Shown here: positions 1 to 5,881 of the stretch, piece after piece
Position numbering within the stretch: position 1 is the stretch's first letter
How the letters are laid out: each line of letters opens with the position of its first letter
Assembly (NCBI GenBank): GCA_030536165.1
Contig: JAUNQM010000012.1
Location: 13,184 to 19,387, forward strand
DNA from: Prevotellaceae bacterium
GTDB lineage: Bacteria; Bacteroidota; Bacteroidia; Bacteroidales; Bacteroidaceae
Length of the DNA: 6,204 nucleotides
Direction: 5' to 3'
Notes under the pieces: model-generated
Database searches by the model: none
The model's input: only the letters and a program-made list of their open reading frames with translations
Told to the model about the DNA's origin: nothing
Made by a program: the position numbers and the translations under genes

Positions 1-1561
1 TTACGCTGTTCCAGTCATTTACTGCAAGTTCTTTCACACCGTTGTAGAGATACAACTTACCCTTTACGCTACCTGAAAGCTTGTCGCCTTTCTTGTAAGT
101 AGAGCTCTTGAAGAGAAGGAACGAACCTGTTGCATCCTTAACGAATACATACTGACCGTTTGCTGCAGTTACGATAAGGTCTGTGAATTCGAATGTAATG
201 TTGATACCTTCAGTTGTTACGCAGTTAGTGTTTAGTTCTGCACAAGTCTTCAGCGCGTCACCTTCAATTTCGCATAACATAGTTGCTACACCACTCTTCT
301 CGTCGAGGTCATCGTAGCAAACAGCCTTTACAGTCGTTGTCTTTGCAATAGTGAATGGTGCTTCATAGAGGTTCTTGCTGTCATCAGGCTCAGTGCCGTC
401 AGTTGTATAGAAAATAGTGTTGTTATTACCAGAAGGGTCTGCGATTGTCACAGTCTTTGTTGCTGCGTCGAATGTGATAGTTGGTGCCTGTACGCCTGAT
501 GTTGAGTTCGTAATGCCGTCCCAAGATACAAGGCTAATTTCCCATTGTCCGTTATAGTCCTGGTAGATACCCTTTGCTGTACCTGAAATCTTATCGCCGA
601 TGTTCCAAGTCATTGGAGCGTCTTTACAATAGAGTTCAAAGTTCTTTCCATTAGCCATACGTGTAAGATATACACCATTTCTGTAGTCTGCTCCACCATA
701 GAATGAAGCTATTTCTTCTTCTGTAAACGGAACAATAACTGGCCATCCTTCAGCAGTAGGAGTCTCAGCAATTAGTTCGTCGAGGCTTGCGTATGACTTT
801 GCAATCTTATAGCTTGAAGACTTAACACCGCTTTTCAGGCTTCCATTGTCAGCATAAGCATAGATTGTCTTGATGTCGCCGCTTGCAAGAGCAATAGGTG
901 AAGTGTATTTCGTAAAGCTGCTATTGTCGAAGCTGTAGTAAATGTCGGCTCCTTCGGCAGAAGTAATTGATACTTGCTGTGGCTCATAGTATGTTGAACC
1001 TACTGGTGAGAATGCAGGCTCACTCAATGTGCTTGCATCTACCTTATATAATTCAACACTCTTAATAACTACAATACCATTAGCAGAAGCGCCCTTGCAG
1101 TCATATATTAATCTGTAGCACATGTTTGCCTTAGGTGAAACCACTGCATAAGTGATTTCTGTATTATTCATATCTACTGCAACCTTTTCAGCGCTTGTAA
1201 ACATAGTGTCAGTTGCAATTTCAAGATATGTTGCGTTTACATATTCAGGCTTAGTCAAGCTTGCGTCTAACTTAACCACAACCTTTGAAATCTTTTCGCT
1301 GACTGCTTCAGTGAAGATTTCTCCTACTGATGCCTTGTCTTTTCTACCACATTTTACGTATGCCCAACCGTTCTTGTTGTTGTTGAAATTACGTAGGTGC
1401 CACGTCATACCGTCGCATGTGGCAGTCCAACTTGTAGTGTAACTTCCAACGGAAGCATTGTTTCCATCTGGGAATGTCAATGTCTTGTACAAAGCATCTC
1501 CTGCATAGGCATAGCTAAATGTGATTAGCATAAATGCCAATAATGATAAAATTTTCTTCAT
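1..1561 (-). CDS. Secreted multidomain surface protein with duplicated chitobiase-C-like/OB-like modules (3' end outside window)
   Basis: The frame is open from the ATG at 1561-1559 to the left edge: 520 codons with no stop, so the C-terminus is missing. Residues 1-20 (MKKILSLLAFMLITFSYAYA) form a signal peptide, with likely cleavage before Gly21, so the product is exported. Residues about 21-180 are a beta-rich N-terminal domain of a kind common in Bacteroidales surface proteins. Residues about 182-255 and 360-431 resemble the chitobiase/hexosaminidase C-terminal domain (CHB_HEX_C family; compare IYYSFDNSSF with IFYTTDGTEP). Each is followed by an OB-like segment (about 258-355 and 434-520) sharing GDK[IL]SG (residues 322-327 and 492-497) and a nearby YNG. 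No catalytic motif is visible, so adhesion or carbohydrate binding is only a guess. The start is supported by the signal peptide and an A-rich upstream stretch. The coding call is firm; the function is unknown. Confidence 0.88.
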   Translation of the reverse strand, partial: MKKILSLLAFMLITFSYAYAGDALYKTLTFPDGNNASVGSYTTSWTATCDGMTWHLRNFNNNKNGWAYVKCGRKDKASVGEIFTEAVSEKISKVVVKLDASLTKPEYVNATYLEIATDTMFTSAEKVAVDMNNTEITYAVVSPKANMCYRLIYDCKGASANGIVVIKSVELYKVDASTLSEPAFSPVGSTYYEPQQVSITSAEGADIYYSFDNSSFTKYTSPIALASGDIKTIYAYADNGSLKSGVKSSSYKIAKSYASLDELIAETPTAEGWPVIVPFTEEEIASFYGGADYRNGVYLTRMANGKNFELYCKDAPMTWNIGDKISGTAKGIYQDYNGQWEISLVSWDGITNSTSGVQAPTITFDAATKTVTIADPSGNNNTIFYTTDGTEPDDSKNLYEAPFTIAKTTTVKAVCYDDLDEKSGVATMLCEIEGDALKTCAELNTNCVTTEGINITFEFTDLIVTAANGQYVFVKDATGSFLLFKSSTYKKGDKLSGSVKGKLYLYNGVKELAVNDWNSV

Positions 1562-1616
1562 TGTTTTAATTTTTTGGATTTTAGTTAATGATAATAATAT
1601 ATAATAATTCACGCTA

Positions 1617-1647
1617 CAAATTTAGGAAAAATAAATAAAACTACAAA
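1617..1647 (-). promoter_or_regulatory. Bacteroidota-type promoter for the secreted multidomain protein
   Basis: Read on the minus strand, TTTG (1647-1644) is followed after 19 bp by TAAATTTG (1624-1617). This matches the -33 TTTG and -7 TAnnTTTG consensus of the Bacteroidota primary sigma factor. Transcription should begin near 1611, giving an AT-rich leader of about 50 nt before the ATG at 1561. The leader shows no Shine-Dalgarno sequence, which is usual for this phylum. The upstream radical SAM gene ends at 1774 and its own promoter is far away, so this gene is probably transcribed separately. Confidence 0.7.
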
Positions 1648-1773
1648 ATATATACATTAATATTTTGCGCTTTTGCAACGACGATGAAAAAAAACAATAC
1701 ATTATTTGATTTATAACAATGCCATGAATTGCTATAAACGAAGAAAAAAATCTATGTCGTCAGAAGTTTGAAC

Positions 1774-2661
1774 TTACTTTTTTCTTGCCAGACGATTATT
1801 GAGCAGATTGGTCAATTCGTGGTTTTTCAGTCCCCAGTTTGGGGCGATAAGCAGGTCTTTTGGTGACTGCGAAACGAATCTTTCGTAAATGATATCTTTA
1901 CGAGATATCTTGATGAAATCGGCAATAATTGCAATATACTCTTCAACGGTAAACGTGTGCGGAGGCGGAGTTATCCCTTGTGCAAGTCGAGTACCTTTTA
2001 TGATTTGCATCTGATGGAGTTTTAGTATGTCGATAGGCAATGAAGAAATAATTTTTGCTTGTCGCATTATCTCATTTCTGTCTTCGCCTGGCAGACCGAG
2101 AATAAAATGTGCTCCGACCAATATTCCTCGCTCGTGAGTCTTGATTATAGCACTTTTGCTGCATTCAAACGTATGCCCACGATTGATTATTCTCAGCGTT
2201 TCGTCGTTGCATGTTTCAACTCCGTATTCTAAAATCAAGAACGTGCACTTGTTAAGTTCTGCAAGATAATCGAGTTTTTCATCGTCAATGCAATCTGGAC
2301 GCGTGGCTATGACAATGCCCACAATATCCTTTACGTTGAGTGCTTCTTCGTATCTCTCTTTGAGAACCGACAACGGTGCGTAGGTATTGCTATACGCCTG
2401 AAAGTATGCGAGGTACTTCATATCGGGGTATTTTCTTGCAAAGAAAGCCTTTCCCTCTTCCAGTTGGTCGGTTATTGTCTTGCTTTTGTTGCAGTATGAT
2501 GGGTTGAATGTTGCGTTGTCGCAAAAGACACATCCGCCAAGTCCGACCTTTCCATCACGATTAGGGCATGTGAATCCAGCGTCGATGGCTATCTTCTGGA
2601 CTCTGAAGGGGAACTGTTCTCTAATCCAAGTTCCGTAATCGCGATAAGGCTTTTGTGTCAT
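1774..2661 (-). CDS. yhcC: TIGR01212 (YhcC-type) radical SAM protein
   Basis: This 295-residue cytoplasmic protein is close to the usual length of the TIGR01212 family (E. coli YhcC, B. subtilis YtqA). The [4Fe-4S]/SAM motif is seen as Cys32-x11-Cys44-x2-Cys47 within CPNRDGKVGLGGCVFC, the spacing this family uses in place of the classical CxxxCxxC. FILGLPGED in the middle and APNWGLKNHEL near the C-terminus are further family signatures. The family has long been annotated as of unknown function. From memory, the Bacillus homologue has been tied to wobble-uridine tRNA modification (cmnm5U to mnm5U) and called MnmL; that role here is inference only. No partner methyltransferase gene is visible nearby. 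The first ATG lies about 20 nt after the predicted transcription start, which fits. No strong terminator hairpin was found in the 212 bp downstream. The symbol is a family name, not proof of orthology. Confidence 0.93.
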   Translation of the reverse strand: MTQKPYRDYGTWIREQFPFRVQKIAIDAGFTCPNRDGKVGLGGCVFCDNATFNPSYCNKSKTITDQLEEGKAFFARKYPDMKYLAYFQAYSNTYAPLSVLKERYEEALNVKDIVGIVIATRPDCIDDEKLDYLAELNKCTFLILEYGVETCNDETLRIINRGHTFECSKSAIIKTHERGILVGAHFILGLPGEDRNEIMRQAKIISSLPIDILKLHQMQIIKGTRLAQGITPPPHTFTVEEYIAIIADFIKISRKDIIYERFVSQSPKDLLIAPNWGLKNHELTNLLNNRLARKK

Positions 2662-2687
2662 TTGGTGTTGCTCGTTAAGTTTCGTTG

Positions 2688-2717
2688 CAAAGGTAATAAA
2701 AAGGTTTCAAATCGCAA
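2688..2717 (-). promoter_or_regulatory. Bacteroidota-type promoter for the radical SAM gene
   Basis: On the minus strand, TTG (2717-2715) is followed after 19 bp by TACCTTTG (2695-2688), a full match to -7 TAnnTTTG. Predicted initiation near 2682 leaves a leader of only about 20 nt before the ATG at 2661. It lies in the divergent region shared with the aminopeptidase gene. Confidence 0.65.
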
Positions 2718-2842
2718 TGAATTTTGCTTTTATGCCTTGTGTTTTTTGTAAATTTATCGTGGTGAAATCATTAAAAATATAGAAATATTGTTTAGTTAGT
2801 GAAAAATATTAAGTGAAAAGATACATATTCAAGAATTTTTCT

Positions 2843-2850
2843 TATCTTTG
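2843..2850 (+). promoter_or_regulatory. -7 box (TATCTTTG) of the aminopeptidase promoter
   Basis: TATCTTTG is a full match to the Bacteroidota -7 consensus TAnnTTTG, and it lies 47 bp before the ATG at 2898. No clear TTG is present 19-21 bp upstream (around 2820), so the -33 element is weak or absent and activity may depend on an activator or on the AT-rich upstream DNA. The expected leader is about 40 nt and ends in an A-rich stretch with no Shine-Dalgarno sequence. Confidence 0.55.
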
Positions 2851-2897
2851 TGGCATCGTTTTAGGATATTACGCATATTAATGAAAAACTAAATACT

Positions 2898-4196
2898 ATG
2901 AATAAGGAAATTATCAACGGCTTATTGGATTTCATGAATGCTTCGCCCGTGAACTTCATGGCAGCGAAGACTCTTGAAGGTGTTCTCGAAGAAAATGGCT
3001 TCAAACGTCTTGACTTGACAGAGAATATGCCTAAACTCCAGCCTGGAGATCAGTATTTTGCAACAAAGAACGGAACTGCTGTGTTTGCTTTCAGGGTAGG
3101 GGAGAAGGCGCCTGCTGAAAGCGGATTCAAACTTATTTGTGCACATAGCGATTCCCCTGGATTTCGTATCAAACCTAATGCCGAAATGCTTTGCGAAGGC
3201 GGCATCGTGAAACTTAATACAGAAGTCTATGGCGGACCTATTCTTTATACATGGTTTGACCGCCCATTAAGCGTTGCCGGCCGAGTGCTTCTTCGCACAA
3301 ATAACCCGATGAAACCGATAGAAAAACGCATTAAGGTCGAACGTCCGTTGCTCATAATTCCACACCTTGCCATACACTTTAATCGTGCAGTCAACGACGG
3401 TAATAAACTGTCAAAACAGAAGGATATGTTGCCTGTTCTCGGCATCATCAACGACAAGCTTGAGCAAGGTAATCTCTTGCTTAATGTCATTGCGACTGAA
3501 TTGGGATGCAAGAAGGAAGATATTATCGACTTTGACCTTTCGCTTTACGATACCACAAAAGCCTGTGTAGTAGGTCTCAACGATGAATTTGTCAGCAGCG
3601 GTCGTCTTGATGACCTTGCTATGGCTCACGCAGGTCTTTACGCTTTGCTCAACAGCAAAACTACTGAAATGACGCAGGTGCTTGCCGTATTCGACAATGA
3701 AGAGACGGGTAGCGGAACGAAGCAAGGTGCTGCTTCGCCGGTTCTTAAGAACCTTCTTCACCGTATTTCAATCCAATTTAATCCTTGCACTGGCGACTTC
3801 TATCGCGCTATTGAGCAGTCGTTTATGATTAGTGCCGACATGGCTCATGCCGTTCATCCTAACTATCCAGAGAAACACGACCCAACAAACCACCCAGTCA
3901 TGGGCGGTGGTCCTGTGATAAAGATTAACGCAAACCAGAAATATGTTACTGACGCACAGTCGGCTGCTGTCTTTGCTGAAGTGTGCAGAAAGGCGGACGT
4001 GCCAGTACAATATTTCGTTAATCACAGTGATTCTGCAGGCGGTTCTACGCTTGGCAATATCCTCACGTCGCAGATGCCGATGCGAGGCGTTGATATGGGC
4101 AACCCAATGTGGGCAATGCACAGTTGCCGCGAGACTATATGCTGTGCAGATCAGGAGTTTGTATGCAAGGCATTCACAGAGTTCTTTAATTTGTAA
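2898..4196 (+). CDS. apeB: M18 family aminopeptidase (aspartyl aminopeptidase type)
   Basis: At 432 residues this matches the usual length of bacterial M18 enzymes (about 430). M18 peptidases are cytoplasmic, two-metal, tetrahedral dodecamers that remove N-terminal residues, often acidic ones, from peptides. The metal site can be followed along the sequence: His83 in AHSDSPGF, bridging Asp238 in GRLDDL, general base Glu268 and ligand Glu269 in DNEETGSGT, Asp314 in SADMAHAVHPN, and His408 in AMHSCRE. These assignments come from family knowledge. All key residues are present, so the enzyme should be active. There is no signal peptide. The ATG start follows an A-rich stretch and fits the -7 box at 2843. 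The next gene begins 26 bp after the stop with no terminator between, so co-transcription is likely. Exact substrate preference cannot be read from the sequence; the symbol follows common usage for M18. Confidence 0.96.
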   Translation: MNKEIINGLLDFMNASPVNFMAAKTLEGVLEENGFKRLDLTENMPKLQPGDQYFATKNGTAVFAFRVGEKAPAESGFKLICAHSDSPGFRIKPNAEMLCEGGIVKLNTEVYGGPILYTWFDRPLSVAGRVLLRTNNPMKPIEKRIKVERPLLIIPHLAIHFNRAVNDGNKLSKQKDMLPVLGIINDKLEQGNLLLNVIATELGCKKEDIIDFDLSLYDTTKACVVGLNDEFVSSGRLDDLAMAHAGLYALLNSKTTEMTQVLAVFDNEETGSGTKQGAASPVLKNLLHRISIQFNPCTGDFYRAIEQSFMISADMAHAVHPNYPEKHDPTNHPVMGGGPVIKINANQKYVTDAQSAAVFAEVCRKADVPVQYFVNHSDSAGGSTLGNILTSQMPMRGVDMGNPMWAMHSCRETICCADQEFVCKAFTEFFNL

Positions 4197-4222
4197 AATC
4201 TATAAACCAAACATTGAGAATT

Positions 4223-4972
4223 ATGAAAAAACTTTTACTTATCATCGCTGTTTGCTGCATTACAACATCGGTAAACGCACAGAAGAGAATCTTAATCAAC
4301 ACTTGGAACAAGTCAAACATTGAGCAGTATAATAACCTCCAGAAGGACGTTATGATGAATCGCTACATGTTCAACGGATGGAATACTTTCTGCGTTCCTT
4401 TCGATATGACTGAACAGCAGATAGATGAAGTCTTCGGCAGCGACTGCCGTGTAGAGACTATGGTAGGCGCAACAGGCACTTCTACGGCTGTTAATGTTTA
4501 TTTCGACGACGTAAAGTCGAAGGGCATTGAAGCCAACAAGCCTTACCTTATTTATTATACAGGCGAGTCAAAGTACCTTAATATTCGCCTTTCTGATGTC
4601 ACAATCAAGGCTGAGGGCATGCGTGAACTGACCTTTAACACAGCTGATGGTACTGCCGTAACACTCAAGGGAGCTGACGACCACTTCGACGGACTTGGCT
4701 CATACGGCATTCTTGCAGCCGACAATGGTAGTGTAAACTTCGTTCCAGTTACACCAAACCTCAATGGAATCTACCCTACACGTTGCTCTCTTAATGTCAT
4801 GGGTTCGAACAGCGCAAAGGTTGTAGCACACCACGGTGAGCCTTCAGGCATTGAGGCGTTGAAGGAAGATATCCTCAAAATCAATGCAAAGTACAATATC
4901 AACGGTATGAAGGTGAAGGATGGTGCGAAGGGCATCATCATCGAAAACGGTAAGAAGCACGTAAGCAAGTAA
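4223..4972 (+). CDS. Secreted protein of unknown function with GWNTFCVPF module and C-terminal tail
   Basis: This 249-residue protein starts with a clear signal peptide (MKKLLLIIAVCCITTSVNA), with cleavage likely before Gln20. The ATG at 4223 is preferred over an in-frame TTG at 4214, because it gives a canonical signal peptide and leaves a 26-bp gap after the aminopeptidase stop. Residues about 45-205 form a beta-rich module opening with NGWNTFCVPFDMT (51-63) and containing KPYLIYY (106-112); similar modules recur in Prevotella and Bacteroides surface proteins, though I cannot name a Pfam family with confidence. After a linker (GIEALKEDI, 209-217) comes a short tail, YNINGMKV (224-231) then KGIIIENGKKHVSK (236-249). 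It resembles the C-terminal tails of many Bacteroidales secreted proteins and, loosely, type IX sorting domains. No catalytic residues are evident. It probably shares a transcript with the upstream aminopeptidase and ends at the terminator near 5007-5060. Confidence 0.88.
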   Translation: MKKLLLIIAVCCITTSVNAQKRILINTWNKSNIEQYNNLQKDVMMNRYMFNGWNTFCVPFDMTEQQIDEVFGSDCRVETMVGATGTSTAVNVYFDDVKSKGIEANKPYLIYYTGESKYLNIRLSDVTIKAEGMRELTFNTADGTAVTLKGADDHFDGLGSYGILAADNGSVNFVPVTPNLNGIYPTRCSLNVMGSNSAKVVAHHGEPSGIEALKEDILKINAKYNINGMKVKDGAKGIIIENGKKHVSK

Positions 4973-5006
4973 CCGCAGTCGGGCTATCTTGTACCGCATA
5001 TAATAG

Positions 5007-5060
5007 GGTCTCCACGTCTTTTCTTCTCGGAAGAATCGACGTGGAGGCTCTTTCTTTTTC
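5007..5060 (+). terminator. Intrinsic terminator after the aminopeptidase/secreted-protein unit
   Basis: CTCCACGTC (5010-5018) pairs with GACGTGGAG (5038-5046). After a 2x2 internal loop, TTCTTC (5021-5026) pairs with GAAGAA (5030-5035) around a TCG loop. A T-rich run follows (about 5048-5059). The T-run lies only on the right side, so the terminator acts on plus-strand transcription, 34 bp after the stop codon at 4972. Confidence 0.88.
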
Positions 5061-5142
5061 CAATTATGGCCTTTATACTGTGAAACTGTCTCACTTTTTA
5101 GGACTTCGGCTCTGCAGCCTGAGTACCTATGGAATGCAAGAA

Positions 5143-5162
5143 CCGACGGTTTCAACCGTCGG
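5143..5162. repeat. Hairpin 1: 8-bp stem, TTCA loop
   Basis: CCGACGGT (5143-5150) and ACCGTCGG (5155-5162) pair perfectly around TTCA. On the minus strand the loop reads TGAA, the same loop as the hairpin at 5715-5734, although the stems differ. No T-run follows, so it is not a typical terminator. Confidence 0.8.
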
Positions 5163-5184
5163 AGACTAAACTGTTCTATGCATT

Positions 5185-5199
5185 GACCTCAAAGGGGTC
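5185..5199. repeat. Hairpin 2: 6-bp stem with one G-T pair, AAA loop
   Basis: GACCTC (5185-5190) can pair with GGGGTC (5194-5199), one pair being G-T. It contains CCTCAAAGG (5187-5195), which recurs at 5666-5674. This is the weakest member of the cluster. Confidence 0.4.
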
Positions 5200-5220
5200 G
5201 CACAATACGTGTGGGGCTGA

Positions 5221-5254
5221 AAAGGTGCCGTAGGCACAGAATACCATAGCCTTT
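5221..5254 (+). repeat. Repeat module, copy A: AAAGGTGC, hairpin, ATAC..ATAGCCTTT
   Basis: AAAGGTGC (5221-5228) leads into the perfect hairpin GTGCC-GTA-GGCAC (5225-5237). The tail ATACCATAGCCTTT follows (5241-5254). The same opening word and a near-identical tail surround a different hairpin at 5670-5711, so the flanks are shared while the hairpin has changed. Confidence 0.6.
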
Positions 5255-5284
5255 CGGATGTGTTCAGATATTCTGCATTCTGTC

Positions 5285-5298
5285 GAGAGCTGAGAGCT
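5285..5298. repeat. Two tandem copies of GAGAGCT
   Basis: GAGAGCT occurs twice in a row (5285-5291, 5292-5298), followed by GACAATAG. It is too short to call a minisatellite but stands at the left edge of the AT-rich stretch that carries the promoter at 5334-5364. Confidence 0.5.
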
Positions 5299-5333
5299 GA
5301 CAATAGAGATTTTTATATTTTTTCGATTTTTTC

Positions 5334-5364
5334 TTGGCGGTTTGTAAATTTTTAATTACATTTG
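5334..5364 (+). promoter_or_regulatory. Candidate Bacteroidota-type promoter in the non-coding region
   Basis: TTG (5334-5336) is followed after 20 bp by TACATTTG (5357-5364), a full match to -7 TAnnTTTG, within a T-rich stretch. Initiation is expected near 5370, a few bases before the left arm of the long stem at 5374. No credible protein gene lies downstream, so the product, if any, would be an RNA. Confidence 0.45.
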
Positions 5365-5373
5365 CTGCGTCAT

Positions 5374-5440
5374 AAAGCTCTTGGCTCAGGGCAGCGGTTC
5401 CGGGATTGGTCCGGAGGGCCGCAATCCAGTCAAGAGCTTT
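5374..5440. other. 67-nt nested inverted repeat closed by a perfect 10-bp stem
   Basis: AAAGCTCTTG (5374-5383) is perfectly complementary to CAAGAGCTTT (5431-5440). Inside, GGATTG (5403-5408) pairs with CAATCC (5422-5427), and the apical part holds the palindrome TCCGGA (5410-5415). The GC-rich interior contrasts with the AT-rich DNA to its left. It could fold as RNA on either strand or extrude as a cruciform. Confidence 0.65.
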
Positions 5441-5473
5441 GTTTGTATCATAATTCGTTCCCTTGCCTTGTAT

Positions 5474-5489
5474 GAGGGCGCAAGCCCTC
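5474..5489. repeat. Hairpin: 6-bp stem, GCAA tetraloop
   Basis: GAGGGC (5474-5479) pairs perfectly with GCCCTC (5484-5489) around GCAA, a stable GNRA tetraloop if the plus strand is transcribed. No T-run follows. Confidence 0.7.
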
Positions 5490-5556
5490 GCATTATTAGG
5501 CATGCCATCAATAAAGCGCACTATGGGCGACAGAACTGCTTGTGGCTGAGCTCACC

Positions 5557-5569
5557 GTGCCTACGGCAC
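5557..5569. repeat. Hairpin GTGCC-TAC-GGCAC, inverted copy of the one at 5225-5237
   Basis: This perfect 5-bp stem with a TAC loop is the exact reverse complement of the 13-mer at 5225-5237. The two copies, 320 bp apart, therefore form a long-range inverted repeat. Confidence 0.65.
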
Positions 5570-5594
5570 TTTAAGACTGGGCTGCTTTATGAGA

Positions 5595-5610
5595 TAGGGC
5601 TGACGCCCTA
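5595..5610. repeat. Hairpin: 6-bp stem, TGAC loop
   Basis: TAGGGC (5595-5600) pairs perfectly with GCCCTA (5605-5610) around TGAC. The loop is one base away from the TGAA loop of the hairpin at 5715-5734. Confidence 0.7.
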
Positions 5611-5624
5611 CCCTGTGTTTTTTC

Positions 5625-5643
5625 GTCCCTACGGGACTTTTTT
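5625..5643 (+). terminator. Short intrinsic-terminator-like hairpin with T6
   Basis: GTCCC (5625-5629) pairs with GGGAC (5633-5637) around TAC, directly followed by six T residues (5638-5643). The stem is only 5 bp, so it would be weak. It could end a transcript started at 5334-5364. It also shares its TAC loop with the non-terminator hairpin at 5557-5569, so it may be one more member of the hairpin family. Confidence 0.45.
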
Positions 5644-5669
5644 AGTGCCCTCAATACAAAGTTAGCCTC

Positions 5670-5711
5670 AAAGGTGCTGCCCCTTCGAGGCAGCTATACA
5701 TGATAGCCTTT
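5670..5711 (+). repeat. Repeat module, copy B: AAAGGTGC, hairpin, ATAC..ATAGCCTTT
   Basis: AAAGGTGC (5670-5677) leads into GCTGCC (5676-5681), which pairs with GGCAGC (5689-5694) around CCTTCGA. The tail, 5696-5711, reads ATACATGATAGCCTTT. The flanks match copy A (5221-5254) while stem and loop differ. The preceding CCTCAAAGG (5666-5674) also occurs at 5187-5195. Confidence 0.6.
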
Positions 5712-5714
5712 TTC

Positions 5715-5734
5715 CCTACGGCTGAAGCCGTAGG
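5715..5734. repeat. Hairpin: 8-bp stem, TGAA loop
   Basis: CCTACGGC (5715-5722) pairs perfectly with GCCGTAGG (5727-5734) around TGAA. It is one of the two strongest hairpins of the cluster, and its loop is that of hairpin 1 read on the minus strand. No T-run follows closely. Confidence 0.8.
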
Positions 5735-5747
5735 TTACTATTTTAAG

Positions 5748-5764
5748 TGACGGTTCCACCGTCA
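5748..5764. repeat. Hairpin: 7-bp stem, TCC loop
   Basis: TGACGGT (5748-5754) pairs perfectly with ACCGTCA (5758-5764) around TCC. It lies 13 bp after the preceding hairpin, and the sequences between and after are AT-rich. Confidence 0.75.
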
Positions 5765-5881
5765 TATTTCATTTGTGGGATATGCGTGAGGCTTAAGTAC
5801 TGAAATCTGTCTGGCATTTGATGTTTATTTTGAACACCTGGCCTTTCGGGCTATTTATTGCAGCCCCTTTATACGCAACAA

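Larger units (their letters stand above)
5370..5643 (+). ncRNA. Candidate structured small RNA, about 270 nt
   Basis: Three signs bound this candidate: a promoter at 5334-5364, a large nested stem at the expected 5' end (5374-5440), and a hairpin with six T residues at 5625-5643. Between them lie three further perfect hairpins: GAGGGC-GCAA-GCCCTC (5474-5489, a GNRA-type loop), GTGCC-TAC-GGCAC (5557-5569) and TAGGGC-TGAC-GCCCTA (5595-5610). I do not recognise it as a known RNA. The hairpins may instead be unrelated repeats that happen to lie between the promoter and the terminator-like hairpin. No expression evidence can be had from sequence alone. Confidence 0.3.

Noticed and set aside
1152..1442. 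96-residue plus-strand open frame
   Set aside because: It lies wholly opposite the N-terminal domain of the secreted protein, whose frame is supported by a signal peptide, domains and promoter.
1562..1773. Terminator for the radical SAM gene
   Set aside because: There are T-runs on the minus strand (around 1683-1690 and 1742-1750), but I could find no adjacent stem of useful length or GC content.
4214..4222. TTG at 4214 as the start of the second secreted protein
   Set aside because: It would add three residues before the signal peptide; the ATG at 4223 gives a normal one.
5077..5100. Possible insertion-sequence end (GTGAAACTGTCTCAC, then a T-run)
   Set aside because: The sequence has an IS-end look, but no matching inverted end, target duplication or transposase remnant is present in the window; a partial likeness at 5799-5817 is in direct orientation and weak.
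5264..5521. 85-residue minus-strand open frame from a GTG codon
   Set aside because: It overlaps the candidate RNA and promoter in antisense, reads through the AT-rich promoter stretch as a lysine-rich segment, and has no promoter or family match that I recognise.
5657..5664. Minus-strand -7 box TAACTTTG
   Set aside because: It matches the -7 consensus but has no TTG at 19-21 bp upstream, and no gene or structured unit follows on that strand.
5381..5665. 94-residue plus-strand open frame from a TTG codon
   Set aside because: It starts inside the long stem, runs through four hairpins and has no recognisable domain or signal. Its rare start and repeat-derived composition point to a chance frame.
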